From Candidatus Eisenbacteria bacterium (lineage in GTDB: Bacteria > Eisenbacteria > RBG-16-71-46), in NCBI GenBank assembly GCA_035712145.1, contig DASTBI010000081.1, positions 1 to 60,436 on the forward strand: a DNA stretch of 60,436 nucleotides, written 5' to 3'. Positions 18,524 to 26,036 of this stretch are shown here, piece after piece; the first letter of the stretch is position 1, and every line of letters starts with the position of its first letter. The notes beneath the pieces were generated by a model. That model was given only the letters and a program-made list of their open reading frames with translations, was not told the DNA's origin and searched no databases. Made by a program: the position numbers and the translations under genes.

Positions 18524-20146
18524 ATGGAATCTAGGGACGTGACGCGAACAACGGACAAGCCTGCGAGACCGTCGTCCGTCGATTCACCCGCGCGGGAGCG
18601 CCGGCCAAAGGCACGTGTCCGGCTCAAGGAGCCGGAGGCGTTACCCGCGCAGGACACGGCGGTGGTGCAAGCCGCCGAGGCCCGGGACATTCCGGTCATC
18701 CGAATCGCGGGGCGGCTCATCCAACTCGGTCATGGCCGCAACCAGCAGCGCATGAGCGGAAGCGAGACCAGCCACACCAATGTCATCGGCAACGATCTCG
18801 CGTCCAACAAAGACTACGCTCGCCGCTTGTTCCGGGCCCTTGGATTGCCCGTGGCCAGGTACGAGCGTGTCTACCGGAAAGATGACGCCATCGCCGCCGC
18901 CGAGCGCATCGGGTACCCGGTGGTCGTGAAACCGAACCGGAGCAAGATGGGCAATGCCGTCAGCGTCGGGGTGCGCACGCCTCAGCAGGTTCGCGAGGCC
19001 TACGAGAGAACGCGCGGGTTCGGGCGCTCCGTGCTCGTGGAAGAGTACGTCCACGGCGCCGATTACCGCATGCTGGTGATCAACGGAAAGCTCGAGGCCG
19101 CGGCCAAGCGCGTGCCGGCTCACGTGGTGGGCGATGGAACGCACACCGTCGCGGAGCTCGTTCGCCAAGCCAACCGGGATCCGCGCCGCGCCGCCGGCCA
19201 GGACGGCTCATGGACCCGGATCGAGCTCGATGACCAGACCGATCGGCTCCTGGCGGAGCGCCACTATCGTCGTGACTCGATCGCCTACCAAGGCGAGATC
19301 GTGTATCTCAAACGAGTCGCCAATACGTCCGCGGGAGGGACGGCCATCGACGTGACCGATCAGGTCCACCCGGAGAACCGGGAGATCGCTGAGCGCGCTG
19401 CGAAGGCGATCGGTCTGGATGTCGCGGGCGTGGACTTGCTGGTCGAGGACATCGAGCAGCCGATGCGCAATCAGGGTGGTGTGATCTGTGAGATCAACTC
19501 GCGACCCGGTCTTCGGAAGCACCTTTGGCCGGCTGAGGGACAGCCGCGCGATGTGATCACCCCCATCCTGGACATGCTCTTTCCGCCAGGGTCTTCCAGC
19601 CGGATCCCGATCGCCGTCGTGACCGGCGTCGGCGATACGCGAAGCGTGGCGTGCATGCTGGCCGACCTTCTCGGCGCCGATGGATCGACCGTGGGGCTGG
19701 CCGCGGACAATGGGGTCTTCATCAATGGAAAGCGCGTCGACGCAGGGGGAGTGAATGGGCCTGCGGCAACCCGAATGTTGCTGCTCGATCCTGAGGTGCA
19801 GGTGGCGGTCATCGAGATGCCTCTGAGCGATGCGTTGTTGCACCGACCCGGATACGACTGGGCCGACGCGTGCGCCATCGTCAACGACCAGCCGATCGAA
19901 TCGCCCGATCTCATCCGGGCGCTCAGCACCGTCGTCGCCTCGGCGCGCTCCCACGTGGTCATGGCCCCCAGGGATCCGGAAACTTACGGCTTGACGCTTC
20001 ACCCGCAGGCTCGCGCCTGCCACGTGAACGCCGACGGTCCCGAACCCGCCGTGCTCCAGGCCACGGCACTTGCGCTATGCCTGGGCCGCCAGCGTGGCGA
20101 CATCGAACGGAGGCTCGCGAGCCGCAGCCAGGCCAATGTCCAATAG
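18524..20146 (+). CDS. Shortened cyanophycin-synthetase-like ATP-grasp protein
   Basis: 540 aa, against roughly 870-900 for CphA1. After a basic, low-complexity leader, residues about 60-110 (IRIAGRLIQLGHGRNQQRMS, NDLASNKDYARRLFRALGLP) match the start of the CphA ATP-grasp (G) domain. Nucleotide and substrate motifs follow (GYPVVVKPNRSKMGNAVSVG; EEYVHGADYRMLVING; CEINSRPGLRKHLWP). The Mur-ligase-like M domain begins at about 360 but its P-loop reads TGVGDTRSV where CphA1 has GTNGKTTT, and the rest is cut short. The N-terminal domain is also missing. The ATP-grasp site that activates the chain may work, but the Arg-adding Mur site should not. The gene overlaps cyanophycinase by 11 bp. An in-frame TTG at 18488 is a less likely start. 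Confidence 0.82.
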   Translation: MESRDVTRTTDKPARPSSVDSPARERRPKARVRLKEPEALPAQDTAVVQAAEARDIPVIRIAGRLIQLGHGRNQQRMSGSETSHTNVIGNDLASNKDYARRLFRALGLPVARYERVYRKDDAIAAAERIGYPVVVKPNRSKMGNAVSVGVRTPQQVREAYERTRGFGRSVLVEEYVHGADYRMLVINGKLEAAAKRVPAHVVGDGTHTVAELVRQANRDPRRAAGQDGSWTRIELDDQTDRLLAERHYRRDSIAYQGEIVYLKRVANTSAGGTAIDVTDQVHPENREIAERAAKAIGLDVAGVDLLVEDIEQPMRNQGGVICEINSRPGLRKHLWPAEGQPRDVITPILDMLFPPGSSSRIPIAVVTGVGDTRSVACMLADLLGADGSTVGLAADNGVFINGKRVDAGGVNGPAATRMLLLDPEVQVAVIEMPLSDALLHRPGYDWADACAIVNDQPIESPDLIRALSTVVASARSHVVMAPRDPETYGLTLHPQARACHVNADGPEPAVLQATALALCLGRQRGDIERRLASRSQANVQ

Positions 20147-20999
20147 CACTCAAGTGGCGCGGAAGGCGAGAACCAACGTGACTCCAGGCACACTGTTCCT
20201 CGTCGGTGGAAAGGATGGGCGGGACAAAGACCGCGTACTGATCGAGCACTTCGCGCGCATCTGCGGCGGAAAGTCGGCGCGCGTGCTCGTCATCACCTCG
20301 GCAACAGACACGCCTGAAGTCCATCGCCGCGAATACACCGCTGCGTTTCGCAAGGTGGGCGTGCGTGACGTGTCGATCTATCACGCGGAGGAGCCCGCCG
20401 CGTCGGAGAGCTCGAAACTGCTCTCGATGCTCGATCGTGTCGACGGCGTCTACTTCAGCGGCGGCTCTCAACGGAAGCTCATGACCGTGATGGGTGGGGG
20501 GCGATTCGAAAAGCGGCTGCGAGAGCGGCACCGCAAGGGGCTTCATGTGGGCGGGACGAGCGCCGGGGCATCTGCCATGAGCCAGGTGATGATCGCACAG
20601 GGCGAAGGCAGGAAACCGATTCAGCCCTCATCCGTCGAGTTGGCGACCGGATTCGGTCTGCTGCCCAGGATCATCGTGGATCAACACTTTCAGCGGCGCG
20701 AAAGACTGAGCCGGTTGATTGCCGCCGTATCCCTCAACCCCGCGATGCTGGGGTTCGGCCTCGACGAAGGAACCGCTGTCGACATCGACTCCACCGGACG
20801 AGCCCGGGTCTTTGGCAAAGGCGCTCTGACCATCGTGGACGGCTCTCGGCTGATGGGGGCGAAGCGGAACGGCTCCAGCGCGAACGACCGGCCCCTGGCG
20901 TTCGCGGGAATGGGATTGCACGTGCTGACCGAGGGATGGAGCTACGACCTCGCCGCGCGAAAAGTGAAGGCGCCGCGCCGATCGAGCGCCGCTCATTGA
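20136..20999 (+). CDS. cphB: Cyanophycinase (peptidase family S51)
   Basis: 287 aa from the ATG at 20136, overlapping the upstream gene by 11 bp. The S51 fold is clear: LFLVGGKDG at the N-terminus, the nucleophile elbow HVGGTSAGASAMS (catalytic Ser in GTSAGA), IIVDQHFQRRERLSRL with the conserved DQHF, and GFGLDEGTAVDID. S51 cyanophycinases release beta-Asp-Arg dipeptides from cyanophycin and are usually cytosolic or secreted; no signal peptide is seen here. An in-frame GTG at 20178 would start just before the core. Pairing with the CphA-like gene suggests cyanophycin or a related polymer is made and recycled here. Confidence 0.92.
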   Translation: MSNSTQVARKARTNVTPGTLFLVGGKDGRDKDRVLIEHFARICGGKSARVLVITSATDTPEVHRREYTAAFRKVGVRDVSIYHAEEPAASESSKLLSMLDRVDGVYFSGGSQRKLMTVMGGGRFEKRLRERHRKGLHVGGTSAGASAMSQVMIAQGEGRKPIQPSSVELATGFGLLPRIIVDQHFQRRERLSRLIAAVSLNPAMLGFGLDEGTAVDIDSTGRARVFGKGALTIVDGSRLMGAKRNGSSANDRPLAFAGMGLHVLTEGWSYDLAARKVKAPRRSSAAH

Positions 21000-21031
21000 G
21001 CCCGGGGGAAAGTGCGTGGACAGGACCATGG

Positions 21032-21490
21032 ATGAAGCGAAGGCCGCTCTTTCTCCTGCTCATGCTCATCGCGGTTCCCGGCGATGCGCTGGCGCAGCTC
21101 CTCCCGCAAGCCGTGCGACTCCACGTCGCTTCATGGCACGACCGTGGTGACTTCAACAATGCCAACCTGGGCATGGCGCTGCGCTGGAAGGGTGGCCTCA
21201 CACTGGGAGGTTTCCACAACAGCTTTGGCCGGGCGAGCTGGTACGGGGGAATGGCCGTACCGGCATTCGAGGGCGGCGCATTCCAGCTCGAGCTGATGGC
21301 CGGGGTGATCAGCGGCTATTCGGACTCGAGCCCGCTCGATCTCGTGGCCGTGCCGAGTCTGGGCTGGCGGATGTCACCGCGGAACTCGCTGCACGTGGTC
21401 TTCATGCCGCGCTTCGTGATCCCGGCCAACGCCGTTCACGTCATGGTCGAGCACCGCTGGGACGAGCCGCGCGCCGCTGAGCCGCGCTGA
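21032..21490 (+). CDS. Small secreted outer-membrane barrel-like protein
   Basis: 152 aa. The ATG at 21032 opens a signal peptide (KRRPLFLLLMLIAVPGDALA). The mature part alternates hydrophobic and polar residues in strand-like stretches (NLGMALRWKGGLTLGGFHNS, WYGGMAVPAFEGGAFQLELM, SPRNSLHVVFMPRFVI) and ends in a basic tail. It resembles small 8-stranded outer-membrane barrels, such as palmitoyl- or acyl-modifying enzymes, but no catalytic motif was identified. It lies 32 bp after cyanophycinase. Confidence 0.6.
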   Translation: MKRRPLFLLLMLIAVPGDALAQLLPQAVRLHVASWHDRGDFNNANLGMALRWKGGLTLGGFHNSFGRASWYGGMAVPAFEGGAFQLELMAGVISGYSDSSPLDLVAVPSLGWRMSPRNSLHVVFMPRFVIPANAVHVMVEHRWDEPRAAEPR

Positions 21491-21508
21491 AGGACCAGAA
21501 ACGGACTA

Positions 21509-21528
21509 TTGACAACAAAAGTTGTCAA
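21509..21528. promoter_or_regulatory. Perfect palindromic operator upstream of the ArsR gene
   Basis: Inverted repeat of TTGACAAC and GTTGTCAA separated by AAAA, ending 15 bp before the ATG at 21544. The left arm contains a consensus-like -35 hexamer TTGACA. An ArsR dimer bound here would block its own promoter. Confidence 0.72.
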
Positions 21529-21543
21529 TGCTCCAATCGGCCC

Positions 21544-22143
21544 ATGAAGCCCGTTGCCGACCTCGAGGTCATCGACGATCCCGCCGCCGCCGTCGTGGCG
21601 CTCGATCCGATGCGCGCTCGCCTGCTGGCGGAGCTGGCCGAGCCCGGCTCGGCGGCATCGCTCGCGAGCCGAGTGGGACTCGCGCGCCAGAAGGTGAACT
21701 ACCATCTCCGGGCGCTCGAGGCTCACGGACTCGTTCGCGCGGTCGAAGAGCGACGCTGGGGTGGAATCGTCGAGCGGCGCGTGGTCGCCACCGCCGCCTC
21801 CTACGTGGTCTCTCCGGCCGCGTTGGGGCGCGCCGCCAGTGATCCAGACCGGGCCACCGATCGACTTTCGGCCCGCTATCTCATCGCCCTCGCCGCACGT
21901 GTCGTGCGTGAGGTCGCCGAGCTCATCCGCGGCTCGAAGGCGCAGGGCAAGCATCTCGCCACGCTCGCCGTCGACACCGAAGTACGATTTCGTTCTCCCG
22001 CGGATCGCGCCGCATTCACCGCGGAACTCACGGATGCCATCACCGGGCTCGTCGCGCGATACCACGACGCGGCGGCTCCCGGAGGCCGCGCGCACCGGCT
22101 CATCCTCGTTGCCCACCCTTCACCCGGGAAGTCCCGAAGCTAG
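21544..22143 (+). CDS. ArsR-family winged-helix regulator
   Basis: 199 aa. The N-terminal winged helix (about 20-85) has DPMRARLLAELAEPGSAASL, VGLARQKVNYHLRALEAHGL and a basic wing (EERRWGGIVERRVVA). The C-terminal part (RARYLIALAARVVREVAELI then DTEVRFRSPADRAAFTAELT) has no obvious Cys metal site, so it is unlikely to be a metalloregulator. Eight bp separate it from an SRPBCC/AHSA1 gene, a pairing common in bacteria. A palindrome directly upstream suggests autorepression. Confidence 0.87.
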   Translation: MKPVADLEVIDDPAAAVVALDPMRARLLAELAEPGSAASLASRVGLARQKVNYHLRALEAHGLVRAVEERRWGGIVERRVVATAASYVVSPAALGRAASDPDRATDRLSARYLIALAARVVREVAELIRGSKAQGKHLATLAVDTEVRFRSPADRAAFTAELTDAITGLVARYHDAAAPGGRAHRLILVAHPSPGKSRS

Positions 22144-22151
22144 GAGCGGTC

Positions 22152-22973
22152 ATGCCCACTCAGAAAGATTCGTCCGGACGGCGTTTCATCGTTGTCGAAA
22201 CCGAAGTGCCCGGGACACCGGAAGAAGTCTGGCAGGCGATTGCGACCGGACCGGGCATCACCGCGTGGTTCGTCCCTACCCAGCTCGAAGAGCGCGAGAA
22301 GGGATCGATCTCCATGAACTTCGGCCCGGGCATGGAGTCGAAGGCGGAGATCCAGGAGTGGGATCCTCCGCGCCGCTTCTCTGCCCGCAACGAGGAAGGC
22401 ATTGCCCCGGGGTCACCCGCGATGGCGACCGAATGGACGGTCGAGGCGAAGGCCGGCGGAACGTGTCGCGTGCGCGTCGTCCATAGCTGGTTCGCGAGCA
22501 CGGACGACTGGGACAAGCAGTTCGAGAGCGTCGAGAGCGGATGGCCGGCCTTCTTCCGAATCCTGAGCCGCTATCTCGCGCACTTCCGCGGCCAGCCGTG
22601 CACGCAGATCCAGCTCATGGCCATGTCCCCCGAGCCGCGGGAGAAGGTGTGGGCGGAGCTCGCTCGCGGGCTGGGAATCACGGAGGCAACCGTCGGCCAG
22701 GCGGCGAAGTCATCCGGAGACGCGCCACGCTTTGCCGCTGTCATCGAGCATGCGGGTCAGAAAGCTGATCCCGAGCTCATGCTTCGTCTCGAAGAACCCG
22801 CGCCGGGCACCGCGCAGCTTGCCTTGATGCCGATGGGCGGCCAGATGTGCGTGTATCTCTGTCTCTACCTGTACGGCGAGGGAGCACGCAGTGTCGCGAC
22901 ACGCGAGGCGCCGGTGTGGCAAGCGTGGCTCGCTCGGCTCTTTCCCGCACCGGTCGGCCAGCCGGGGTCTTAG
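22152..22973 (+). CDS. SRPBCC (AHSA1-like) protein
   Basis: 273 aa. Residues 10-150 are an SRPBCC domain: FIVVETEVPGTPEEVWQAIA, GPGITAWFVPTQLEE, WTVEAKAGGTCRVRVVHSWF and WPAFFRILSRYLAHF, typical of the AHSA1 family. The C-terminal half (about 160-265) looks like a second, weaker related domain. Hydrophobic ligand binding is the family role; the ligand is unknown. It is second in the ArsR operon and is followed by a GC-rich hairpin. Confidence 0.86.
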   Translation: MPTQKDSSGRRFIVVETEVPGTPEEVWQAIATGPGITAWFVPTQLEEREKGSISMNFGPGMESKAEIQEWDPPRRFSARNEEGIAPGSPAMATEWTVEAKAGGTCRVRVVHSWFASTDDWDKQFESVESGWPAFFRILSRYLAHFRGQPCTQIQLMAMSPEPREKVWAELARGLGITEATVGQAAKSSGDAPRFAAVIEHAGQKADPELMLRLEEPAPGTAQLALMPMGGQMCVYLCLYLYGEGARSVATREAPVWQAWLARLFPAPVGQPGS

Positions 22974-22980
22974 TTGCGCG

Positions 22981-23010
22981 GCGCGGCGCCGCTGAGCCTC
23001 GGCGCCGCGC
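22981..23010. terminator. Strong GC hairpin after the ArsR-SRPBCC operon
   Basis: Perfect 11-bp arms GCGCGGCGCCG (22981-22991) and CGGCGCCGCGC (23000-23010) with an 8-base loop, starting eight bases after the stop at 22973. The following bases (CAAGTT) are a poor U-tract, so it may work with Rho or as an RNA-stabilising hairpin. Confidence 0.6.
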
Positions 23011-23020
23011 CAAGTTACTC

Positions 23021-23080
23021 GCCGGCTACTCACACGGATCAGTCCGGTGCCGGCGGGATGGTGAAGCGGATCCTCGTGGC
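23021..23080 (-). pseudogene. Decayed remnant of a FlgD-like C-terminal domain
   Basis: The minus strand encodes TRIRFTIPP, as in the FlgD tail of the 24115-25737 gene. The nucleotide match to 24302-24339 is near-perfect over about 36 bases (GTCCGGTGCC...GGGATGGTGAAG). The preceding 18 or so bases (GGCTAC then CACACGGATCA) match 24114-24131, the gene's last codons. So the remnant joins the end of the domain to its start, with about 170-180 bp deleted between. No open frame remains around it. Confidence 0.6.
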
Positions 23081-23159
23081 TCGACGTCTGGGTACAGAGT
23101 CTTCCAGGCCGTATGATGCGGCCGTCCCCCTCAAATGATCCCGCCATGGAGGCCGCCTC

Positions 23160-24086
23160 ATGCGCCGGGTTCTGATCCTCACGTTTGCGTTTGTCGTGGG
23201 ATATCCGAGTGGAGCGAGCACCCGTGAAGTCGTATGCGCGGGGGAGTTCGCGCGGTTCTTCGCCATTGCGGGGAATGGGCCCGATGCTCCGGGTGAGGCA
23301 CCGCCCGACACGTTGCGCCTGGCCGAGCTTTCGAGCGGCCACTCTGCAGCATCGGTCGGTCCAGTCGACACGCGCCCGCCGACCATACAGGGCTCGGGCC
23401 ACCTGGAGATCGTGGACTGGCTCGTGGCGTCCGTGGCCATGGGGGCGATCTGGGGGGTCGCAAGCGGCTACTGCCAGGACAAAGCCTTCGAGCCAACCCA
23501 GCTCTGGACGACCCCCCTCGCTGTGGGGCTGATCGCTTTCGTCGGTGCTGCCTTCGGTGATGGCCCCAACCCGTACGTTCATCGCCATCCGCCCGTGCCC
23601 GTCGCAGACCTTGGAGAAATGAAGAAGAGATACGATCTGTTCGGCACACTCGATGTCTTGACCGTGGACGGCGAGTGGGTCACTGGGCCCGTGCGCATCA
23701 AAGAGACGGGCCTCGAGGTCCGCGCGAAACGAGGCCGCAGACTGATTCCGATCGATTCGGTCTCAGTGGTCGACTATCCGGACGACCGTGATCGCTGGTG
23801 GGACAACGCCATCGGCGGCGCGATCGGCGGCGCGCTGTGGGGCCTCGTCGCCGCGAATAATGCGGGCAAGGAAGGCGATCCCCGATCGGATGCCCCCCGC
23901 GACTACATGGCTGCCTGGGGTGCCGGCATCGGAGGAGTCACGGGCCTGGTGATGGACCTCCAACATCACGGCAGGCGGAGGGTTTTCACGTCACCGGCGA
24001 TTCCGCCGGTGCCCATGTCGTCGGTGATCCTGTCGCCGGCTCTCCTGTCAGCCGGCCCGGGAGTGGCGATCACGATCCGGTTCTGA
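23160..24086 (+). CDS. Hypothetical exported protein with glycine-zipper segment
   Basis: 308 aa. A signal peptide (RRVLILTFAFVVGYPSGAS) is likely. Two membrane-prone stretches lie at about 86-104 and 118-134. A region with DVLTVDGEWVTGPVRIKETG and SVSVVDYPDDRDRWWDNAIG follows, then glycine-zipper-type repeats (IGGAIGGALWGLVAANNAGK; WGAGIGGVTGLVMDLQ). No family recognised. The middle region resembles a small SH3-like or LysM-free membrane-integrity module. The next gene is convergent 28 bp away. Confidence 0.62.
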   Translation: MRRVLILTFAFVVGYPSGASTREVVCAGEFARFFAIAGNGPDAPGEAPPDTLRLAELSSGHSAASVGPVDTRPPTIQGSGHLEIVDWLVASVAMGAIWGVASGYCQDKAFEPTQLWTTPLAVGLIAFVGAAFGDGPNPYVHRHPPVPVADLGEMKKRYDLFGTLDVLTVDGEWVTGPVRIKETGLEVRAKRGRRLIPIDSVSVVDYPDDRDRWWDNAIGGAIGGALWGLVAANNAGKEGDPRSDAPRDYMAAWGAGIGGVTGLVMDLQHHGRRRVFTSPAIPPVPMSSVILSPALLSAGPGVAITIRF

Positions 24087-24114
24087 AGGAAGCCGCGAGC
24101 CATTCGCGCCCCGG

Positions 24115-25737
24115 CTACCTCACGCGGATCATCTTTCGGGTTTCGGAGAGCCCTCGCGTCTGGAGCCGTGACCAGTAGACGCCGGCCGCGAGCCGCTTTC
24201 CGTTCAGCTCGCGCTCATAGGTCCCTGGCGCGAGCACCTCGTTCACGAGCAGTGCGACCTCTTGGCCGCGCACGTCGTACACGGCGAGACGCACGTGTTC
24301 GCGTCCGGTGCCCGGCGGGATGGTGAAGCGAATCCTCGTTAAGGGCGTGAATGGATTCGGATCGCTCCGGAGCGCCAAAGCGCTCCGCCGCTCATCCTGT
24401 CGAGACGGCACGGATGTCGTCGCTTCCGGCGAGTACTTGATGGTCGTGTAGTCGTCGCTGGTTCCGCTTCCACCGCTCGAGCCGCCCACGTACACATCCC
24501 CGGACGAGTGAACGGCGACGCCATATGGTGTGTCGTAGAAGTTCGCGGGGCCGTTGTAGCGCTCGGTCCACCTTACTGCGCCCGAAGGATCATAGGAGAG
24601 CGTGGCGAAGTCGTACTGGGTGGTGGAGTTTCCGTAACTCGACCCGCTCACATAGGAGTTGCCGGACCCATCCACCGCGATCGACGTTGCCCAATCACCG
24701 CCGGCCGCCGGGCCGTTGTAGCGGCGCACCCACATCTCCGTGCCTGCGGCGCTGTACTTGACGGTCGCGAAATCATCCGAGCTGTTGCCGGTCACGAACA
24801 CATTGCCATTCGCGTCGACCGCGAGCGCCGCGGCGCGATCGTAGTCGCTGGCCAGCACGGTCGTGGGTCCGTCGTATCGGCGAACCCACTGCTGAGTGCC
24901 CGCGGCGTCGTACTTGATCGTCGCGTAATCGACGTTGGTGCCGGACCCGGTGCTCTGCCCGGTGACGTAGATGTTGCCGGCCGCGTCCACGACCAAGTCG
25001 GCCGGCGCATCAGAGCCGAACCCGCCGTTGTAGTTCCGAACCCACTGCTGGACGCCATTGAAGTCGTACTTGATCGTCGTGAAGTTGCCGCCGCTACGGC
25101 CCGTCACGTAGATGCCGGACGCGTCGCAGCCGATCGCCGCGGGAACATCCTCTCCATTCCCGGCATCGTATCGCCGCACCCACTGCTCGACGCCGCCCGG
25201 GCTGTACTTGATCGTGATGATGTCGAAGCCAGTGACGGTCTCGACGTTGTAGCCCGTCACGTACACATTCCCCGCTGGATCGAGTGCGAGGTCGACACCG
25301 GCATCTCCCTCGCCGATCGTGGTGAAGGACTGTATCCAGAGCCGGTCGCCGGCGGCGTTGTACTTCGCCGTCATGGAATAGAGTCCTCCGGCGCTGCTTC
25401 CGGTTACGTAGACGTTGCCGGCATCGTCGGTCTTGATCGCGACGGCGGCATCGGATCCGCCTCCGTCCAGCGTGCGCAGCCACTGCTGAACGCCCGCCGC
25501 GTTGTACTTGATCGTCGCCCAGTCGTTGCCGCCCGAGGACGTGGCTGCGGTTCCGGTCACGTAGACGTGGCCCGCGGCATCCACGGTCATGGCATAGGGA
25601 ATGTCGTTCCAGGAAGTGGCGCTGGCGTATCGCGCCACCCACTCTTCAGAGACCTGGGCATGAGCAGTCGGAATCGCGAGCCCGAGAATCAGGATGAGTT
25701 GCGCGACTGAGCCTGGAACTTCAAGTCGCACGTGCAT
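24115..25737 (-). CDS. Secreted SBBP-repeat beta-propeller protein with FlgD-like tail
   Basis: 540 aa from the ATG at 25737, with a GGGAG ribosome site and a signal peptide (RLEVPGSVAQLILILGLAIP then TAHAQ). Residues about 25-440 hold roughly eight SBBP repeats of about 50 residues, each with DAAGNVYVTG and TIKYNAAGVQQWVRRY variants. The last 90 residues are a FlgD-like domain (DPNPFTPLTRIRFTIPPG, VYDVRGQEVALLV). Long upstream codons before 25737 are in frame but lack a signal peptide. SBBP proteins are generally surface proteins; the ligand is unknown. Confidence 0.88.
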   Translation of the reverse strand: MHVRLEVPGSVAQLILILGLAIPTAHAQVSEEWVARYASATSWNDIPYAMTVDAAGHVYVTGTAATSSGGNDWATIKYNAAGVQQWLRTLDGGGSDAAVAIKTDDAGNVYVTGSSAGGLYSMTAKYNAAGDRLWIQSFTTIGEGDAGVDLALDPAGNVYVTGYNVETVTGFDIITIKYSPGGVEQWVRRYDAGNGEDVPAAIGCDASGIYVTGRSGGNFTTIKYDFNGVQQWVRNYNGGFGSDAPADLVVDAAGNIYVTGQSTGSGTNVDYATIKYDAAGTQQWVRRYDGPTTVLASDYDRAAALAVDANGNVFVTGNSSDDFATVKYSAAGTEMWVRRYNGPAAGGDWATSIAVDGSGNSYVSGSSYGNSTTQYDFATLSYDPSGAVRWTERYNGPANFYDTPYGVAVHSSGDVYVGGSSGGSGTSDDYTTIKYSPEATTSVPSRQDERRSALALRSDPNPFTPLTRIRFTIPPGTGREHVRLAVYDVRGQEVALLVNEVLAPGTYERELNGKRLAAGVYWSRLQTRGLSETRKMIRVR

Positions 25738-25834
25738 GAGCGCGCTCCCTTCGGAGGGGTGGGGGACACCGCGGCCGGATCGGGCGGCCGGCTCTCGACG
25801 CCGGGCGCCGGAACTGGCTCTCTTTGGGATCAAA

Positions 25835-25849
25835 ACTCTCTGAGAGAGT
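25835..25849. promoter_or_regulatory. Perfect 15-bp palindrome between divergent genes
   Basis: ACTCTCT-G-AGAGAGT lies about 98 bp upstream of the SBBP gene start and 188 bp upstream of the kinase start. It could be an operator for either gene. The rest of the roughly 300-bp gap shows no gene or obvious promoter. Confidence 0.35.
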
Positions 25850-26036
25850 GCAATGTGACCCACCAGGCGTCAACGGCCATGTGACGGACGCCGCCCTCAA
25901 CTCTGGCCGTGCCACGCTCCCCTCGAACGGCTAGAATCTCGACCCCCCTCAACCTGTTTCATCCGACAGGCCGCACCTTGATGACAGCCTCGGCCGCTCC
26001 GCGCGCCGCGTGTTCTGGATTTGGACGGAGACTCCA

